A DNA stretch of 64,000 nt from Gammaproteobacteria bacterium (GTDB lineage: Bacteria; Pseudomonadota; Gammaproteobacteria; Nitrosococcales; Methylophagaceae). Positions within the stretch are counted from its first letter, which is position 1. Each line of letters begins with the position of its first letter. The notes under the pieces were generated by a model, which was not told the DNA's origin, made no database searches, and was given only the letters and a program-made list of their open reading frames with translations. The position numbers and the translations under genes were made by a program. Below are positions 21,259 through 31,075 of the stretch, in pieces. The stretch lies in NCBI GenBank assembly GCA_029210875.1, contig JARGFJ010000001.1:1-64000 (forward strand), in the 5' to 3' direction.

Positions 21259-21267
21259 AGATTCGGA

Positions 21268-21296
21268 ATTCTAGTACTTTTGGGCATAAAAGACAA
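21268..21296 (-). promoter_or_regulatory. Sigma-70 promoter for metK-ahcY
   Basis: Minus strand -35 TTGTCT (21296-21291) and -10 TAGAAT (21273-21268) are separated by 17 bases. Predicted start is near 21261, just in front of the riboswitch P1 helix, which supports the call. Confidence 0.7.
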
Positions 21297-21307
21297 GATG
21301 TTAACAG

Positions 21308-22429
21308 CTAGTGAGTAGACAATAATGCTGGATTTTTTTCTGCGCTCTCTATCATTCTTTCCAAATTATTAATTACATCCATGCTCGCTATTTCCATAGT
21401 ATTTAAAGCAGTAAGGCTCTTGGCAATATCGTTACTATAAAATGCATCAAGTGCAATAGCGCCCTGTTCATGTACTGTTTGGTGAGGTGAAGCAATCTCA
21501 CGGTAACCTGGCAATTGAGAAAAACCATCGACACCTTCTCCTTCAAAATACCATTTACCAAGTCGACACTGTTTATGAGTAGATAGCTCGGCAGAACGTT
21601 TTTGGGATAAGCCCATCATGACCCGATAAATTTCAAATTTCCAAACGATATGATCAAGTTTGGCGATTTCTACAAAGCTGCGTAATGCTGAACCGGTAAT
21701 CGTTTTTTCCATATTTTTTGAGATACCAAGCATCTTATGCATGTCGGATACAACCGTCTCAACTCTGCCACCAAAAGCTGACGTGTCAGCGGTAACACCC
21801 TGCATTAAACTGCTGGCGCTTTCAGTTTCATGTTGGATATTTCCAACCAGTTCAGAGATCTGGGTGCTGGCTTCACGGGCGCGGGTAGCCAGTGTTCTAA
21901 CTTCATCAGCAACCACGGCAAATCCGCGACCATGTTCACCTGCGCGTGCCGCTTCTATGGCAGCATTCAAAGCCAATAAATTGGTTTGTTCAGAAATGTT
22001 ACTGATGGTTTCAACAAAGCCGCTGATTTTTTCAGCATTATCTTGCAGAGATTTAACCCGTGATGCCGATTGATCCATTTGACCGGTGATATTACTCAAA
22101 CCAGATGCGACAGCTTCAATGTGTTGTCTGACGTGAATTGATGTTTCTGCACCTTCAACTGCTGATGCCCGTTCTGAATTTAGAACGGTTGCCATCGTTC
22201 CCAAACTCTGATGAAACCCACCCAGACTTAAACCAAAGCTTTCAAGATTGGTGAATAATCTTGTTGTCCAATCATGTTGTAAATGCTGTTGTTCTGATTT
22301 TTGTTCAAGCGTGTTATATCGCTGTTGTAACTCCTGTTGTTGCTCGTTTAATGCCGTGATGGTGTTATCGCGATCTTTAAGCTGTTGTTGTAACGCAGCA
22401 ATGTCTTTTTTATAGTTCCAAAATGCCAT
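21308..22429 (-). CDS. Soluble chemoreceptor with C-terminal CZB domain
   Basis: The 373 residues contain no membrane helix. Order: glutamine-rich coiled coil (about 5-50), a shortened MCP signalling domain with the hairpin-tip sequence [34 protein letters not shown] near 142-176 (cited by its ends), and a chemoreceptor zinc-binding (CZB) domain from about 255 with [19 protein letters not shown] and [11 protein letters not shown] domains bind zinc through one Cys and three His and respond to hypochlorite or zinc in known cases. A sigma-54-type promoter lies upstream, which links it to motility. Confidence 0.88.
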   Translation of the reverse strand: MAFWNYKKDIAALQQQLKDRDNTITALNEQQQELQQRYNTLEQKSEQQHLQHDWTTRLFTNLESFGLSLGGFHQSLGTMATVLNSERASAVEGAETSIHVRQHIEAVASGLSNITGQMDQSASRVKSLQDNAEKISGFVETISNISEQTNLLALNAAIEAARAGEHGRGFAVVADEVRTLATRAREASTQISELVGNIQHETESASSLMQGVTADTSAFGGRVETVVSDMHKMLGISKNMEKTITGSALRSFVEIAKLDHIVWKFEIYRVMMGLSQKRSAELSTHKQCRLGKWYFEGEGVDGFSQLPGYREIASPHQTVHEQGAIALDAFYSNDIAKSLTALNTMEIASMDVINNLERMIESAEKNPALLSTH

Positions 22430-22480
22430 GGAATTATCCTTGATTGAAAAATGACGTTATATAAATGATGTTGAGTTTTT

Positions 22481-22497
22481 AGCAGATATCATGCCAT
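22481..22497 (-). promoter_or_regulatory. Sigma-54 promoter before the CZB chemoreceptor
   Basis: Minus strand reads TGGCATGATATCTGCT: GG at 22495-22494 and GC at 22483-22482 with exactly ten bases between. Consensus is TGGCAC-N5-TTGC. Predicted start is near 22470, 41 bases before the ATG. No activator binding site was identified. Confidence 0.6.
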
Positions 22498-22507
22498 TAA
22501 CATAAGC

Positions 22508-23206
22508 TTATAACTCAAGACAATAGCCATTGATTTTAAGCCAATTGCGTGCAGAGCGATAGTCAGGCATATAGGTCTCGACCAAATGCCAAAAAGCAGC
22601 TGAATGGTTGTGGTGCTCGGTGTGGCAGAGCTCGTGAATGATCACATAATCAATTACATCAGGCGGTGCCATTAACAGCTTCCAGTTATAGTGAATATGG
22701 CCAGACAAGGTGCAACTACCCCAACGTGCCCGATAGGTTTTTACGGTTATTGATTGTGCTTGTAAGCCTGTTTGTTGTGAAAATTTGTCGCTACGTTCAG
22801 TCAGATAAGACTGTGCTTGCTGCTTGTACCAGGCAATAAAAGCGGCACGAATTGCCGTTTTTGTGATTTTATCTAATCGTGCGTGGCAAATTATGTTGTT
22901 GCCAGCTATCGAAATGTGTGGCTTTGACTGCGCGTTTTTAAACTGTAATGAATACGATTGACCAAATAACAGCACGGTTTCGCCATCAATAAACTGTCTT
23001 TCAAGCACGGGGTGTTGAGATTGTTGCTCAAGTTTTGCTTTGATCCACGATGATTTTTCGTCGATAAAATCGCGAGCAAAACTAAGTGGTAAGCGTGAGG
23101 GAATGCGAATTGTTACGCCCTGTTGTTCCACTTTTAATAACATGGTTTTTCGGCGATTAGTTTTGATTACTTGTACCGTGAATCCATCACCTTTAATTGT
23201 CTTCAT
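22508..23206 (-). CDS. YgjP-type M48/SprT-like metallopeptidase family protein
   Basis: A 232-residue cytosolic protein of the DUF45/YgjP family. The zinc motif HELCHTEHHNHSAAFW near residue 190 gives HExxH plus a downstream histidine; YRARWGSCTLSGHIHYNW before it is the family signature. Such proteins are predicted metal-dependent hydrolases, often found with restriction genes, but no such partner is present here. Catalytic activity is inferred from the motif. It lies downstream of nothing obvious and is divergent from dusA. Confidence 0.85.
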   Translation of the reverse strand: MKTIKGDGFTVQVIKTNRRKTMLLKVEQQGVTIRIPSRLPLSFARDFIDEKSSWIKAKLEQQSQHPVLERQFIDGETVLLFGQSYSLQFKNAQSKPHISIAGNNIICHARLDKITKTAIRAAFIAWYKQQAQSYLTERSDKFSQQTGLQAQSITVKTYRARWGSCTLSGHIHYNWKLLMAPPDVIDYVIIHELCHTEHHNHSAAFWHLVETYMPDYRSARNWLKINGYCLEL

Positions 23207-23287
23207 TTTAATTGATTTTAGTTTAAAACAAGTATTTTACGCTGGGATTTGAGAAAATGATGCACATTACTATTTTGTTGCGTTGCT

Positions 23288-24301
23288 ATGTCACCTTGTC
23301 ATTTTGATATTCACACTGCACATCGTTTATCTGTTGCCCCAATGCTCGATTGGACAGATAGAGATTGTCGCTATTTTCTCAGGCTTATTTCCAAACACAC
23401 CTTGCTTTACACCGAGATGGTGACGACTGGCGCTCTAATTCATGGACAGAGGCAACGATTTTTAGATCATGATGTCAGTGAGTTTCCGTTAGCGTTGCAG
23501 TTGGGTGGCTCTGATCCTGATGCCTTAGCGCTGTGTGCCAAATTAGGTGAGCAAGCGGGTTATTGTGAGATAAATCTTAATATTGGATGCCCAAGCGATC
23601 GCGTTCAGTCTGGACGTTTTGGTGCCTGTTTAATGGAATATCCCAAATTGGTGGCAGAAGGGATTATTGCCATGCAGTCTGAAGTGTCTATCCCTGTTAC
23701 GGTAAAAACACGCCTTGGTATTGATGAACTTGATAGCTATGCGTTTTTATATGACTTTATTGCTCAAATTACCCAAGCAGGGTGCAATATGGTTATTCTT
23801 CATGCTCGCAAAGCCTGGTTATCAGGCTTAAGCCCTAAAGAAAATCGAGATGTGCCGCCATTAGATTATCAACGCGTCTATGATATTAAACGTGATTTTC
23901 CTGAACTTCATGTCGATATAAATGGGGGTATTCACACCTTGGCACAAGCACAGGAACATTTAAACCATGTCGATGGGGTGATGATGGGCCGTGCCATTTA
24001 TCATGACCCCTATTTATTGGCAGAAGCTGACAGGCTGATCTTTAAGCAGCAAACAGCAACGCCATCTCGTCATCAGCTTATTCAGCAAATGTTGCCATAC
24101 ATCGAACAACGTATGGCACAAGGTCGACCTCTAAAATCGATTACCCGCCATCTGTTAGGTTTGTTTCAAGGTCAACCCGAAGCCAAGGCCTGGCGCCGTC
24201 ATTTAAGTGAAAACGCACATAAAAATGGTGCAGGGATTGACGTAGTGCAACACGCCTTGGATTTAGTTCCTGATCCCAGTGCCGCGATAGAGCAGGAATA
24301 G
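23288..24301 (+). CDS. dusA: tRNA-dihydrouridine(20/20a) synthase
   Basis: DusA reduces uridine 20/20a in the tRNA D-loop with FMN and NADPH. The 337 residues show [18 protein letters not shown] near residue 15, the active-site region [20 protein letters not shown] with the catalytic cysteine near 109, the FMN-site [16 protein letters not shown] near 178, and [12 protein letters not shown] near 232. The 3' end overlaps the convergent ABC permease gene by 39 bases. Confidence 0.95.
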   Translation: MSPCHFDIHTAHRLSVAPMLDWTDRDCRYFLRLISKHTLLYTEMVTTGALIHGQRQRFLDHDVSEFPLALQLGGSDPDALALCAKLGEQAGYCEINLNIGCPSDRVQSGRFGACLMEYPKLVAEGIIAMQSEVSIPVTVKTRLGIDELDSYAFLYDFIAQITQAGCNMVILHARKAWLSGLSPKENRDVPPLDYQRVYDIKRDFPELHVDINGGIHTLAQAQEHLNHVDGVMMGRAIYHDPYLLAEADRLIFKQQTATPSRHQLIQQMLPYIEQRMAQGRPLKSITRHLLGLFQGQPEAKAWRRHLSENAHKNGAGIDVVQHALDLVPDPSAAIEQE

Positions 24302-25045
24302 CGCAAAACAGGTCAGTGCTGCGATGCAGCTTAGAATCATGGCAAATGCCGTTGTAACTGCAATATCTGAAATACCTAACATGCCATAACGAAAGGCATT
24401 AACCATATACAGAATTGGATTGGCTAAAGAAACATGTTGCCAAAAATCAGGCAATAAACTGATCGAGTAAAACACGCCACCGAGATAGGTTAGTGGCGTT
24501 AATATAAACGTTGGGATGATGGCAATTTCATCAAAACTACGAGCATAAATACCATTAATAAACCCACCCAAAGCGAACATCACGGCACTCAATATAACCA
24601 TGCTGAACGTAATAAAAAGATGCGCTATCGAGAGCTGGGTAAAAAACAGAGAGACCAATGTCACTATAAAACCGACACACAATCCTCGTGCCGTACCACC
24701 GGCAACATAGCCTGCCAGAATAAGATAATTTGGAATAGGCGCGACCAGCATTTCTTCAATATGATTCTGAAATTTTGAACTAAAAAAGGATGAGGCGACA
24801 TTGGCATAGGCATTGTTGATAACAGACATCATAATAATGCCGGGTGCAATATAGTCCATGTATCTAAAGCCATCCATCTCACCGATTCGCGTACCAATCA
24901 GATTGCCAAAAATAATGAAATAAAGTGTCATGGTAATGGCTGGTGGCAGTAATGTTTGTGGCCAAATACGGATAAAACGACGAACTTCACGGCTAAATAA
25001 GGTATGAAACGCTATCCAATGACGATAGTGAATACTGCTGTTCAT
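24263..25045 (-). CDS. yadH: ABC-2 type transporter permease, YadH-like
   Basis: A 260-residue permease with six predicted helices and the ABC-2 motif [20 protein letters not shown] near residue 49. The family (YadH, NodJ, DrrB-like) exports undefined substrates. It overlaps the ATPase gene by four bases, so the two make one exporter. The convergent 39-bp overlap with dusA means the last residues of both genes share DNA. Confidence 0.85.
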   Translation of the reverse strand: MNSSIHYRHWIAFHTLFSREVRRFIRIWPQTLLPPAITMTLYFIIFGNLIGTRIGEMDGFRYMDYIAPGIIMMSVINNAYANVASSFFSSKFQNHIEEMLVAPIPNYLILAGYVAGGTARGLCVGFIVTLVSLFFTQLSIAHLFITFSMVILSAVMFALGGFINGIYARSFDEIAIIPTFILTPLTYLGGVFYSISLLPDFWQHVSLANPILYMVNAFRYGMLGISDIAVTTAFAMILSCIAALTCFALFLLYRGTGIRN

Positions 25046-25965
25046 AACGTTGCCTCAGATTTTTCGACTAGACCCAGGAACAACTCTTCCAATCGATTGG
25101 CTTTATTTTTCATACTGCATACGTCAATATTTTGCTGCGTTAATGCGGTGAAAATGCTATTTAACCCCGTATCACGATCGATCTCAATTTCTATCGTAGT
25201 GTCATCGAGTTTTAGATAATCAGCAATGGTTAGTGTGAAGTCGTTGGGTAAAGCTGATTTAAGATAAAAAATAAATGTCTCTTTATGCAGCTTGTTTAGC
25301 AATGATTTCATATCTGTATTTTCAATAATATTACCGTGATCAATAATGGCGATGTTACGGCATAAATTCTCAGCTTCTTCGAGATAATGTGTCGTGAGAA
25401 TAATGGTTGTGCCTTGTTGGTTAATTTTAGTCAGGAATGCCCACATAGAACGTCTCAATTCAATATCAACACCAGCAGTCGGTTCGTCAAGAATAAGTAA
25501 TTGAGGGTTATGGACAAGGGCGCGAGCTATCATTAAACGTCGTTTCATGCCACCAGATAAGGCTCGTGCTGGCGTGTTACGTTTATCCCATAAACCTAAT
25601 TGATGTAGCAGTTCATCCGCTCGCGGTTCCGCCAGTTTTGCAGGAACGCCATAATAACCAGCCTGGGCAATCAGAATATGTTTTACTTGTTCAAAGCCAT
25701 TGAAATTAAACTCTTGGGGAACAAGCCCAATAAATGATTTCGCTCGTTCGGGGTCTTTTTCAAGATCGGTTCCAAAAATAGTAACTGAACCGGATGATTT
25801 GGTGACAAGCGAACTGATGACTCCAATGGTGGTTGATTTGCCAGCGCCATTGGGCCCTAATAACGCAAAAAAATCACCTTGATTGACATCGAGATCAATC
25901 CCTTTTAAAGCGGTGAGACCATTACGATAGGTTTTTGTCAGGTTTCGAATCGACAGTGCAGTCAC
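25042..25965 (-). CDS. yadG: ABC transporter ATPase, YadG-like
   Basis: Walker A GPNGAGKST, signature LSGGMKRRLMIARAL and Walker B LLILDEPTAGVD mark an ABC-2 export ATPase of about 307 residues. The C-terminal 80 residues are the usual variable domain. I prefer the GTG at 25965 (MTALSIRNLTKTY) because homologues begin there; a TTG at 25983 would add six residues. It is the ATPase for the adjacent permease. Confidence 0.88.
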   Translation of the reverse strand: MTALSIRNLTKTYRNGLTALKGIDLDVNQGDFFALLGPNGAGKSTTIGVISSLVTKSSGSVTIFGTDLEKDPERAKSFIGLVPQEFNFNGFEQVKHILIAQAGYYGVPAKLAEPRADELLHQLGLWDKRNTPARALSGGMKRRLMIARALVHNPQLLILDEPTAGVDIELRRSMWAFLTKINQQGTTIILTTHYLEEAENLCRNIAIIDHGNIIENTDMKSLLNKLHKETFIFYLKSALPNDFTLTIADYLKLDDTTIEIEIDRDTGLNSIFTALTQQNIDVCSMKNKANRLEELFLGLVEKSEATL

Positions 25966-26041
25966 GATTGTTATCACACGCAAAAATAAAGCGTTCTAGG
26001 TTATCATGCTACTCATCTTAATTAAATCTTATTAACTGCAT

Positions 26042-26710
26042 ATGATCACACCGCCGACGTCACAAAAAGAGTTATTAGCAAGATGTGGGCTATTAACAGG
26101 CAAGACGCTTGGTCAGGTTGCAGCACAACTCAAGTTACCAGTTCCTGACAATTTACAGCGACATAAAGGGTGGGTTGGGAGTTTATTAGAAAAAGCATTG
26201 GGTGCTGATGCTGGCAATTTGGCCGAACCAGACTTTGTCGCTTTGGGCATAGAAATGAAAACATTGCCTTTGAATGCAAATGGTCTTCCAAAAGAGTCAA
26301 CCTACGTTTGTACAGTAGCTATGCACCAAACAGGTGAGGTAAACTGGCAAGATAGTTGGGTCAGACGAAAGTTGGCTCATGTTTTGTGGGTGCCTGTCGA
26401 AGCTGATAATGCAATCCCACTGGCTGAACGTTATATTGGACAGGCCTGGTTGTGGCAGCCTACACCCTATCAAGAATCTTGCTTACAGCGTGATTGGGAA
26501 GAATTGATGGATCGTATTGTTCTGGGCGAGCAGGATGAAATCACGGGCTTAGAAGGTGAATATTTACAGCTAAGACCCAAAGCCGCACATAGTCGTATTG
26601 TTGCCAAAGGCATTTCTGACACGGGAACAATGCACAAGATAAACCCAAAAGGATTTTATCTTAGAACACAATTTACCCGACAATTATTGCAAAACAAGGA
26701 CAGCAATTAA
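26042..26710 (+). CDS. mutH: DNA mismatch repair endonuclease MutH
   Basis: MutH nicks the unmethylated strand at hemimethylated GATC. The 222 residues match the family throughout: HKGWVGSLLEKALGA near 37, then PDFVALGIEMKTLPL with catalytic Asp and the ExK pair near 62-72. Its presence implies Dam-directed repair in this organism, which is typical of a subset of gammaproteobacteria and so supports the taxonomic inference. It is divergent from the yadG-like gene. Confidence 0.95.
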   Translation: MITPPTSQKELLARCGLLTGKTLGQVAAQLKLPVPDNLQRHKGWVGSLLEKALGADAGNLAEPDFVALGIEMKTLPLNANGLPKESTYVCTVAMHQTGEVNWQDSWVRRKLAHVLWVPVEADNAIPLAERYIGQAWLWQPTPYQESCLQRDWEELMDRIVLGEQDEITGLEGEYLQLRPKAAHSRIVAKGISDTGTMHKINPKGFYLRTQFTRQLLQNKDSN

Positions 26711-26752
26711 GTCATCAACAAGGGACTGGCAATGTAACATTAGGCGAATTAT

Positions 26753-28060
26753 ATGCGTAAGTTAAATTCATTGGTCATAGACAATGATCCTGCTTTTCTA
26801 GAAATAGCTCGAAATTTATTAGAATCGGCTGGCTTTAGTGTCACGACATGTGAAACAGGTCAAGAAGCATTAGAACGGGCAAAAAATGAATCGTTCAGAT
26901 TAGTATGTTGTGGTCAAAACTTACCCGATATTCGTGGTTGTGAACTCTGCGGTCAACTTCGCTCGATAGTTGGCTGTGACTTTAGTTCAGTTATAGTGTT
27001 AACAGACGAAGATAACTCAAGAATACTTAAACAAGCCCTGCTTGCAGGCGCAACAGATATTTTCAGTAAAAACGATCTCGATGAACTGTCAACCTATATA
27101 CAGCGCTATGCGGACAGAGAACGCAGACAATTATCAGGGCGCGTTTTATTGATTGAAGATTCCCGTGTTGTACAAGAAATTGTAATCGACTTACTGACAG
27201 ATATGGGGCTGGATGTAGATGCCTATACCCATGCTGAAGGCGGTTGGGAAGCTTTTCAAAATGGGCACTATGATCTTGTTATCACGGATGTCATGCTGAA
27301 AGGTCTTATGAGTGGTATTTCTTTGGTTAGAAAGATACGCCGATTACACGGTGAGCATGGAAACGTTCCCATTCTAGCCACATCAGGCTTTGATAATATT
27401 TCTCGTAAGATTGAGCTTTTTCATCTTGGTGTAAACGATTACGTGGCAAAACCGGTGGTGCGAGAAGAGTTGCGTCAACGCGTGTTTAATCATGTCACCA
27501 GTTACCAAAAAATGTTGGAGTTGCGCTCACAACAAAACTCCTTATACAGTTTAGCCATGTTAGATGAACTTACTCAATTATTTAACCGTCATGCCTTACG
27601 AGAATTTTCTGGTAAATATTTTAGTGAAGCCTCACGATTTAATCGACCACTCACATTAGCGGTGGTTGATATCGACCATTTCAAGAAAATCAATGAAGTG
27701 GCAGGTCATACCAAAGCTGATCAGGTACTTGCAGAATTAGGTATGTGGTTTAAGCGCTTTGTCAGAGATGAGGATATGGTGGCACGATGGAGTGGTGATG
27801 AGTTTATCTTCTTATTGCCAAATTGTGATAGTGATACTGCTTTAGCTTTAATGACGCGATTACAAAAGCGACTTTCACAATTTAAGCCAGCCAATGTTTC
27901 TATAACTGTTAGCGTGGGTTTGGCAACAACCTCAAGCGAAGCACGGCATAACTTGAATGGCTTATTTGAATTAGCTGATCGCGCTATGTATCAAGCCAAA
28001 ATGGCAGGCCGTGATTGTATAAGAGTTTATGAAAGCGAGTCAGTCGGTTCAGAACTATAG
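26753..28060 (+). CDS. Response regulator with two receiver domains and GGDEF diguanylate cyclase
   Basis: Domain order in 435 residues: REC1 (about 4-118), REC2 (about 128-250), GGDEF (about 275-430). REC1 reads LVCCGQNLP where the phospho-Asp should be, so residue 54 is Gly and the domain should not be phosphorylated. REC2 keeps Asp179 in LVITDVML. The cyclase signature is SGDEF near 347, a tolerated variant, and RDED upstream of it fits the inhibitory c-di-GMP site RxxD. Its end overlaps the convergent prmB by 34 bases. The cognate kinase is not in the window. Confidence 0.9.
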   Translation: MRKLNSLVIDNDPAFLEIARNLLESAGFSVTTCETGQEALERAKNESFRLVCCGQNLPDIRGCELCGQLRSIVGCDFSSVIVLTDEDNSRILKQALLAGATDIFSKNDLDELSTYIQRYADRERRQLSGRVLLIEDSRVVQEIVIDLLTDMGLDVDAYTHAEGGWEAFQNGHYDLVITDVMLKGLMSGISLVRKIRRLHGEHGNVPILATSGFDNISRKIELFHLGVNDYVAKPVVREELRQRVFNHVTSYQKMLELRSQQNSLYSLAMLDELTQLFNRHALREFSGKYFSEASRFNRPLTLAVVDIDHFKKINEVAGHTKADQVLAELGMWFKRFVRDEDMVARWSGDEFIFLLPNCDSDTALALMTRLQKRLSQFKPANVSITVSVGLATTSSEARHNLNGLFELADRAMYQAKMAGRDCIRVYESESVGSEL

Positions 28061-28977
28061 CGTTCAGCAAACGCGAGGCATTGCTCATAATCAAGTGTAA
28101 AAATACCATGGCCACCATACTCAAAATCTAACCAGACAAATTCAATATCTGGCCAGCGTTCCATTACAGCAAGGTCACTATTGCCAACCTCAACAAATAG
28201 ATTGCCCTTCGGGGTCATAAACTTAGCCGCATGACATAAAATGTGTTCAACTAACGCGAGACCGTTATCTTCTGCCTCAAGTGCTGAAACAGGTTCATGA
28301 CGGTATTCCTCTGGTAGCGTTGCCATTTCATCAGCGCCTACATAAGGAGGGTTGCTGACAATTAAGTCATATTTTTGAGAGGTCAATGATGACCATACGT
28401 CTGATTGAATTGTATTAACACGCTCATTAAGCTTATGTTTATCAATGTTAATTTGTGCAACAGTTAAGGCATCAGAACTGATATCAATCGCATCCACTTT
28501 TGCTTCAGGAAAGGCTTCGGCACAAGCAATAGCAATGCATCCACCACCAGTACACAGATCTAGAATAGATGTCACATTATCTGGTTCGTGGACCCAAGGT
28601 AGAAAATTATCTTGGATGAGTTCTGCAAACGGTGAACGCGGAATTAATACACGTTCATCGACATAAAATGGCATGCCAGCAAACCAGGCTTCATGAGTTA
28701 GATAGGGTACGGGCACACGGTCAACAATACGACGATGGAGTAACTGTGCAATCGCTTCTTTTTCTGTACGAGTTAAGCGAGCATCTGCAAAAATTTCAGG
28801 GAACTCGGTTGCCGGAAGATGCAGACTATGGAGAATTAATTGTAATGCATCGTTAAAGGCATCAGCATTGCCATGACCATAAAACAATTCTGCAGCATTA
28901 AATTGTGACGTCGCCCAGCGCAAGACGTCGCGTAAGGTCTGCAGTTCATTGAGCACAGTTGTGTGCGTTGAAGTCAT
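28027..28977 (-). CDS. prmB: Ribosomal protein L3 N5-glutamine methyltransferase
   Basis: PrmB methylates the glutamine of protein L3 with SAM. The 316 residues include the SAM-binding ILDLCTGGGCIAIA near residue 142 and the catalytic VSNPPYVGADEM near 207; NPPY binds the target glutamine. The helical N-terminal half distinguishes PrmB from PrmC by length. It follows leuC by 12 bases on the same strand. Confidence 0.93.
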   Translation of the reverse strand: MTSTHTTVLNELQTLRDVLRWATSQFNAAELFYGHGNADAFNDALQLILHSLHLPATEFPEIFADARLTRTEKEAIAQLLHRRIVDRVPVPYLTHEAWFAGMPFYVDERVLIPRSPFAELIQDNFLPWVHEPDNVTSILDLCTGGGCIAIACAEAFPEAKVDAIDISSDALTVAQINIDKHKLNERVNTIQSDVWSSLTSQKYDLIVSNPPYVGADEMATLPEEYRHEPVSALEAEDNGLALVEHILCHAAKFMTPKGNLFVEVGNSDLAVMERWPDIEFVWLDFEYGGHGIFTLDYEQCLAFAERYSSEPTDSLS

Positions 28978-28989
28978 AGTGTCAAGCTG

Positions 28990-30396
28990 CTAATTACTAA
29001 TATCAACAAAATGACCAGCAATTGCCGCCGCCGCCGCCATTGCGGGGCTGACCAAATGAGTGCGACCACCTAAACCTTGGCGACCTTCAAAATTGCGATT
29101 GGATGTGGATGCACAATGTTCACCTGATTCCAGCCGATCAGCATTCATTGCCAAGCACATTGAACAACCTGGATCACGCCACTCAAAACCAGCTTCGATA
29201 AATACGTTATCCAAACCTTCTTGTTCAGCTTGTTGTTTGACCAAGCCTGACCCAGGAACAACCAAGGCTTGCTTTAAGGTGGATGCAACTTTACCGCCTT
29301 TAATTGCAGCTGCGGCTTGTCGTAAATCTTCTATACGAGAATTGGTACATGATCCAATAAAGACACGATCCAGTTGGATGTCAGTAATGGCCTGATCACC
29401 CTTTAAGCCCATATACGCCAGTGCTTTTTCCATGCCGTTGCGTTTAACAGGATCGGTTTCATTGGCAGGGTTGGGTACCCTGTCATCAACAGCCACCACC
29501 ATTTCAGGTGATGTACCCCAAGTAACCTGAGGTTTAATGTCAGCAGCATTTAGAGTAATTGTGTTATCAAAAACAGCACCGACATCACTGTGTAAGTCTT
29601 GCCATGCATCAACTGCTTTTTGCCAATTATCACCAGATGGCGCAAAAGGGCGACCTTTTAAATAGTTGATCGTGGTATCGTCAACAGCAATGATGCCAGC
29701 TCGTGCACCCGCTTCAATTGTCATATTGCATACAGTCATACGGCCTTCCATCGATAAAGCTGCAATTGCATCGCCAGCAAATTCAATGGTATAACCTGTT
29801 CCTCCAGCCGTTCCAAGCTTACCAATGATGGCCAAAACGATATCTTTAGCGGTGACACCATCACGGACTTGGCCATTGACCTGAACTAACATGTTTTTAG
29901 CTTTTTTCTGGATCAAACACTGTGTGGCTAATACATGTTCAACTTCAGATGTACCAATACCAAAAGCAAGTGCACCAAATGCACCATGGGTAGACGTATG
30001 TGAATCACCGCAAACTACGGTCATACCCGGTAAGGTCGCGCCTTGTTCAGGACCAACTACGTGAACAATACCTTGACGAATATCAGATAAATCAAACTCG
30101 GTTACACCAAAATCCTTGCAATTCTGGTCAAGCGTTTCAACTTGCAAACGTGAAATAGGATCTGCGATGCCTTGATCACGATTATTTGTAGGAACATTGT
30201 GATCCGGGGTTGCCAAGATAGAATCAAGACGATGTGGAGTGCGATTAGCCAGTCTTAATCCTTCAAATGCCTGGGGTGATGTAACCTCATGGACTAATTG
30301 ACGATCAATATAGAGAAGGGCTGTAATACCATCTTCATCGGTACGGACGATATGTTGTTCCCAAAGCTTGTCATAAAGTGTCTTAGCAGCAGTCAT
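28990..30396 (-). CDS. leuC: 3-isopropylmalate dehydratase large subunit
   Basis: LeuC, with LeuD, isomerises 2- to 3-isopropylmalate in leucine synthesis. The 468 residues match throughout: [30 protein letters not shown] near 132-160 (given by its ends GDSHT and LATQ), [14 protein letters not shown] near 345 and CSMCLAMN near 408, which supply the 4Fe-4S cysteines. LeuD, LeuB and LeuA are not adjacent: prmB follows and the RuMP genes precede. Confidence 0.96.
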   Translation of the reverse strand: MTAAKTLYDKLWEQHIVRTDEDGITALLYIDRQLVHEVTSPQAFEGLRLANRTPHRLDSILATPDHNVPTNNRDQGIADPISRLQVETLDQNCKDFGVTEFDLSDIRQGIVHVVGPEQGATLPGMTVVCGDSHTSTHGAFGALAFGIGTSEVEHVLATQCLIQKKAKNMLVQVNGQVRDGVTAKDIVLAIIGKLGTAGGTGYTIEFAGDAIAALSMEGRMTVCNMTIEAGARAGIIAVDDTTINYLKGRPFAPSGDNWQKAVDAWQDLHSDVGAVFDNTITLNAADIKPQVTWGTSPEMVVAVDDRVPNPANETDPVKRNGMEKALAYMGLKGDQAITDIQLDRVFIGSCTNSRIEDLRQAAAAIKGGKVASTLKQALVVPGSGLVKQQAEQEGLDNVFIEAGFEWRDPGCSMCLAMNADRLESGEHCASTSNRNFEGRQGLGGRTHLVSPAMAAAAAIAGHFVDISN

Positions 30397-30475
30397 GTCT
30401 GATCTTAGTGGTCTGATAAAAATGCCAATTATACAGTGAAGCTGAAGGATGCTCTATGTCATATTTTTAACAGGC

Positions 30476-30513
30476 AAAAAAAAACGAGTAGTCGCAAGGC
30501 TACTCGTTTTTGT
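30476..30513 (-). terminator. Intrinsic terminator after phi
   Basis: Minus strand AAAACGAGTAG and CTACTCGTTTT pair around the loop CCTTGCGA, followed by a run of T. It starts 18 nt after the phi stop and separates the hps-phi unit from leuC. The A-rich left flank makes it usable in both directions. Confidence 0.9.
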
Positions 30514-30530
30514 TTTTCTAGGAAAAGTGA

Positions 30531-31064
30531 TTATTCCATATTCGCGTGTCTATATCTCATTTCTTCTTCCGGAATACCTTTCTCATGGATAAGATGAGAA
30601 ACAATCGCTTCCAGGAAAATCAATGTAGATAATTCAAACATGGTTCCCATAGGCATGCCTTTTGTAGGGGCAAAGCTATCATCGTTACCAATTTGAATAG
30701 TTTGATCTGCTAAATCGCCAATCGTTGAGCTTGATTTTGAACAAATCAAAACTACTTTAGCGCCTTCAGATTTGGCTTTATTTGCAAATGAAACAAGTTG
30801 AGTCGTTTCACCAGAACCAGAGATAACGATTAACAAATCACCTTCACGGATACTTGGTGTGCTAATTTCACCTTGAATATAGACAGTATAACCACTATGC
30901 ATCAGTCTCATGCCTAGGAAGTTACCAACCAGTTTTGAGCGACCTGCACCTGTAATAAAGATGCGTTTGGCATCATCACACATTGAAACTAACGTAGTTT
31001 CGAGTGAATCATCAGTCACACCTAAGATGTTAGTGATTTTATTTAAGAGTAGATCACGATGCAT
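30531..31064 (-). CDS. phi: 6-phospho-3-hexuloisomerase
   Basis: PHI converts hexulose-6-phosphate to fructose-6-phosphate, the second RuMP step. The 177 residues are a single SIS sugar-isomerase domain: ITGAGRSKLVGNFLGMRLMHSG near 36 and LIVISGSGETTQLVSFANKA near 73 are the phosphosugar-binding motifs, and a conserved GMPMGTMFELSTLIFLE near 138. It lies 11 bases after hps on the same strand, the usual hps-phi pair. Confidence 0.95.
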   Translation of the reverse strand: MHRDLLLNKITNILGVTDDSLETTLVSMCDDAKRIFITGAGRSKLVGNFLGMRLMHSGYTVYIQGEISTPSIREGDLLIVISGSGETTQLVSFANKAKSEGAKVVLICSKSSSTIGDLADQTIQIGNDDSFAPTKGMPMGTMFELSTLIFLEAIVSHLIHEKGIPEEEMRYRHANME

Positions 31065-31075
31065 TGTTTTATTCC

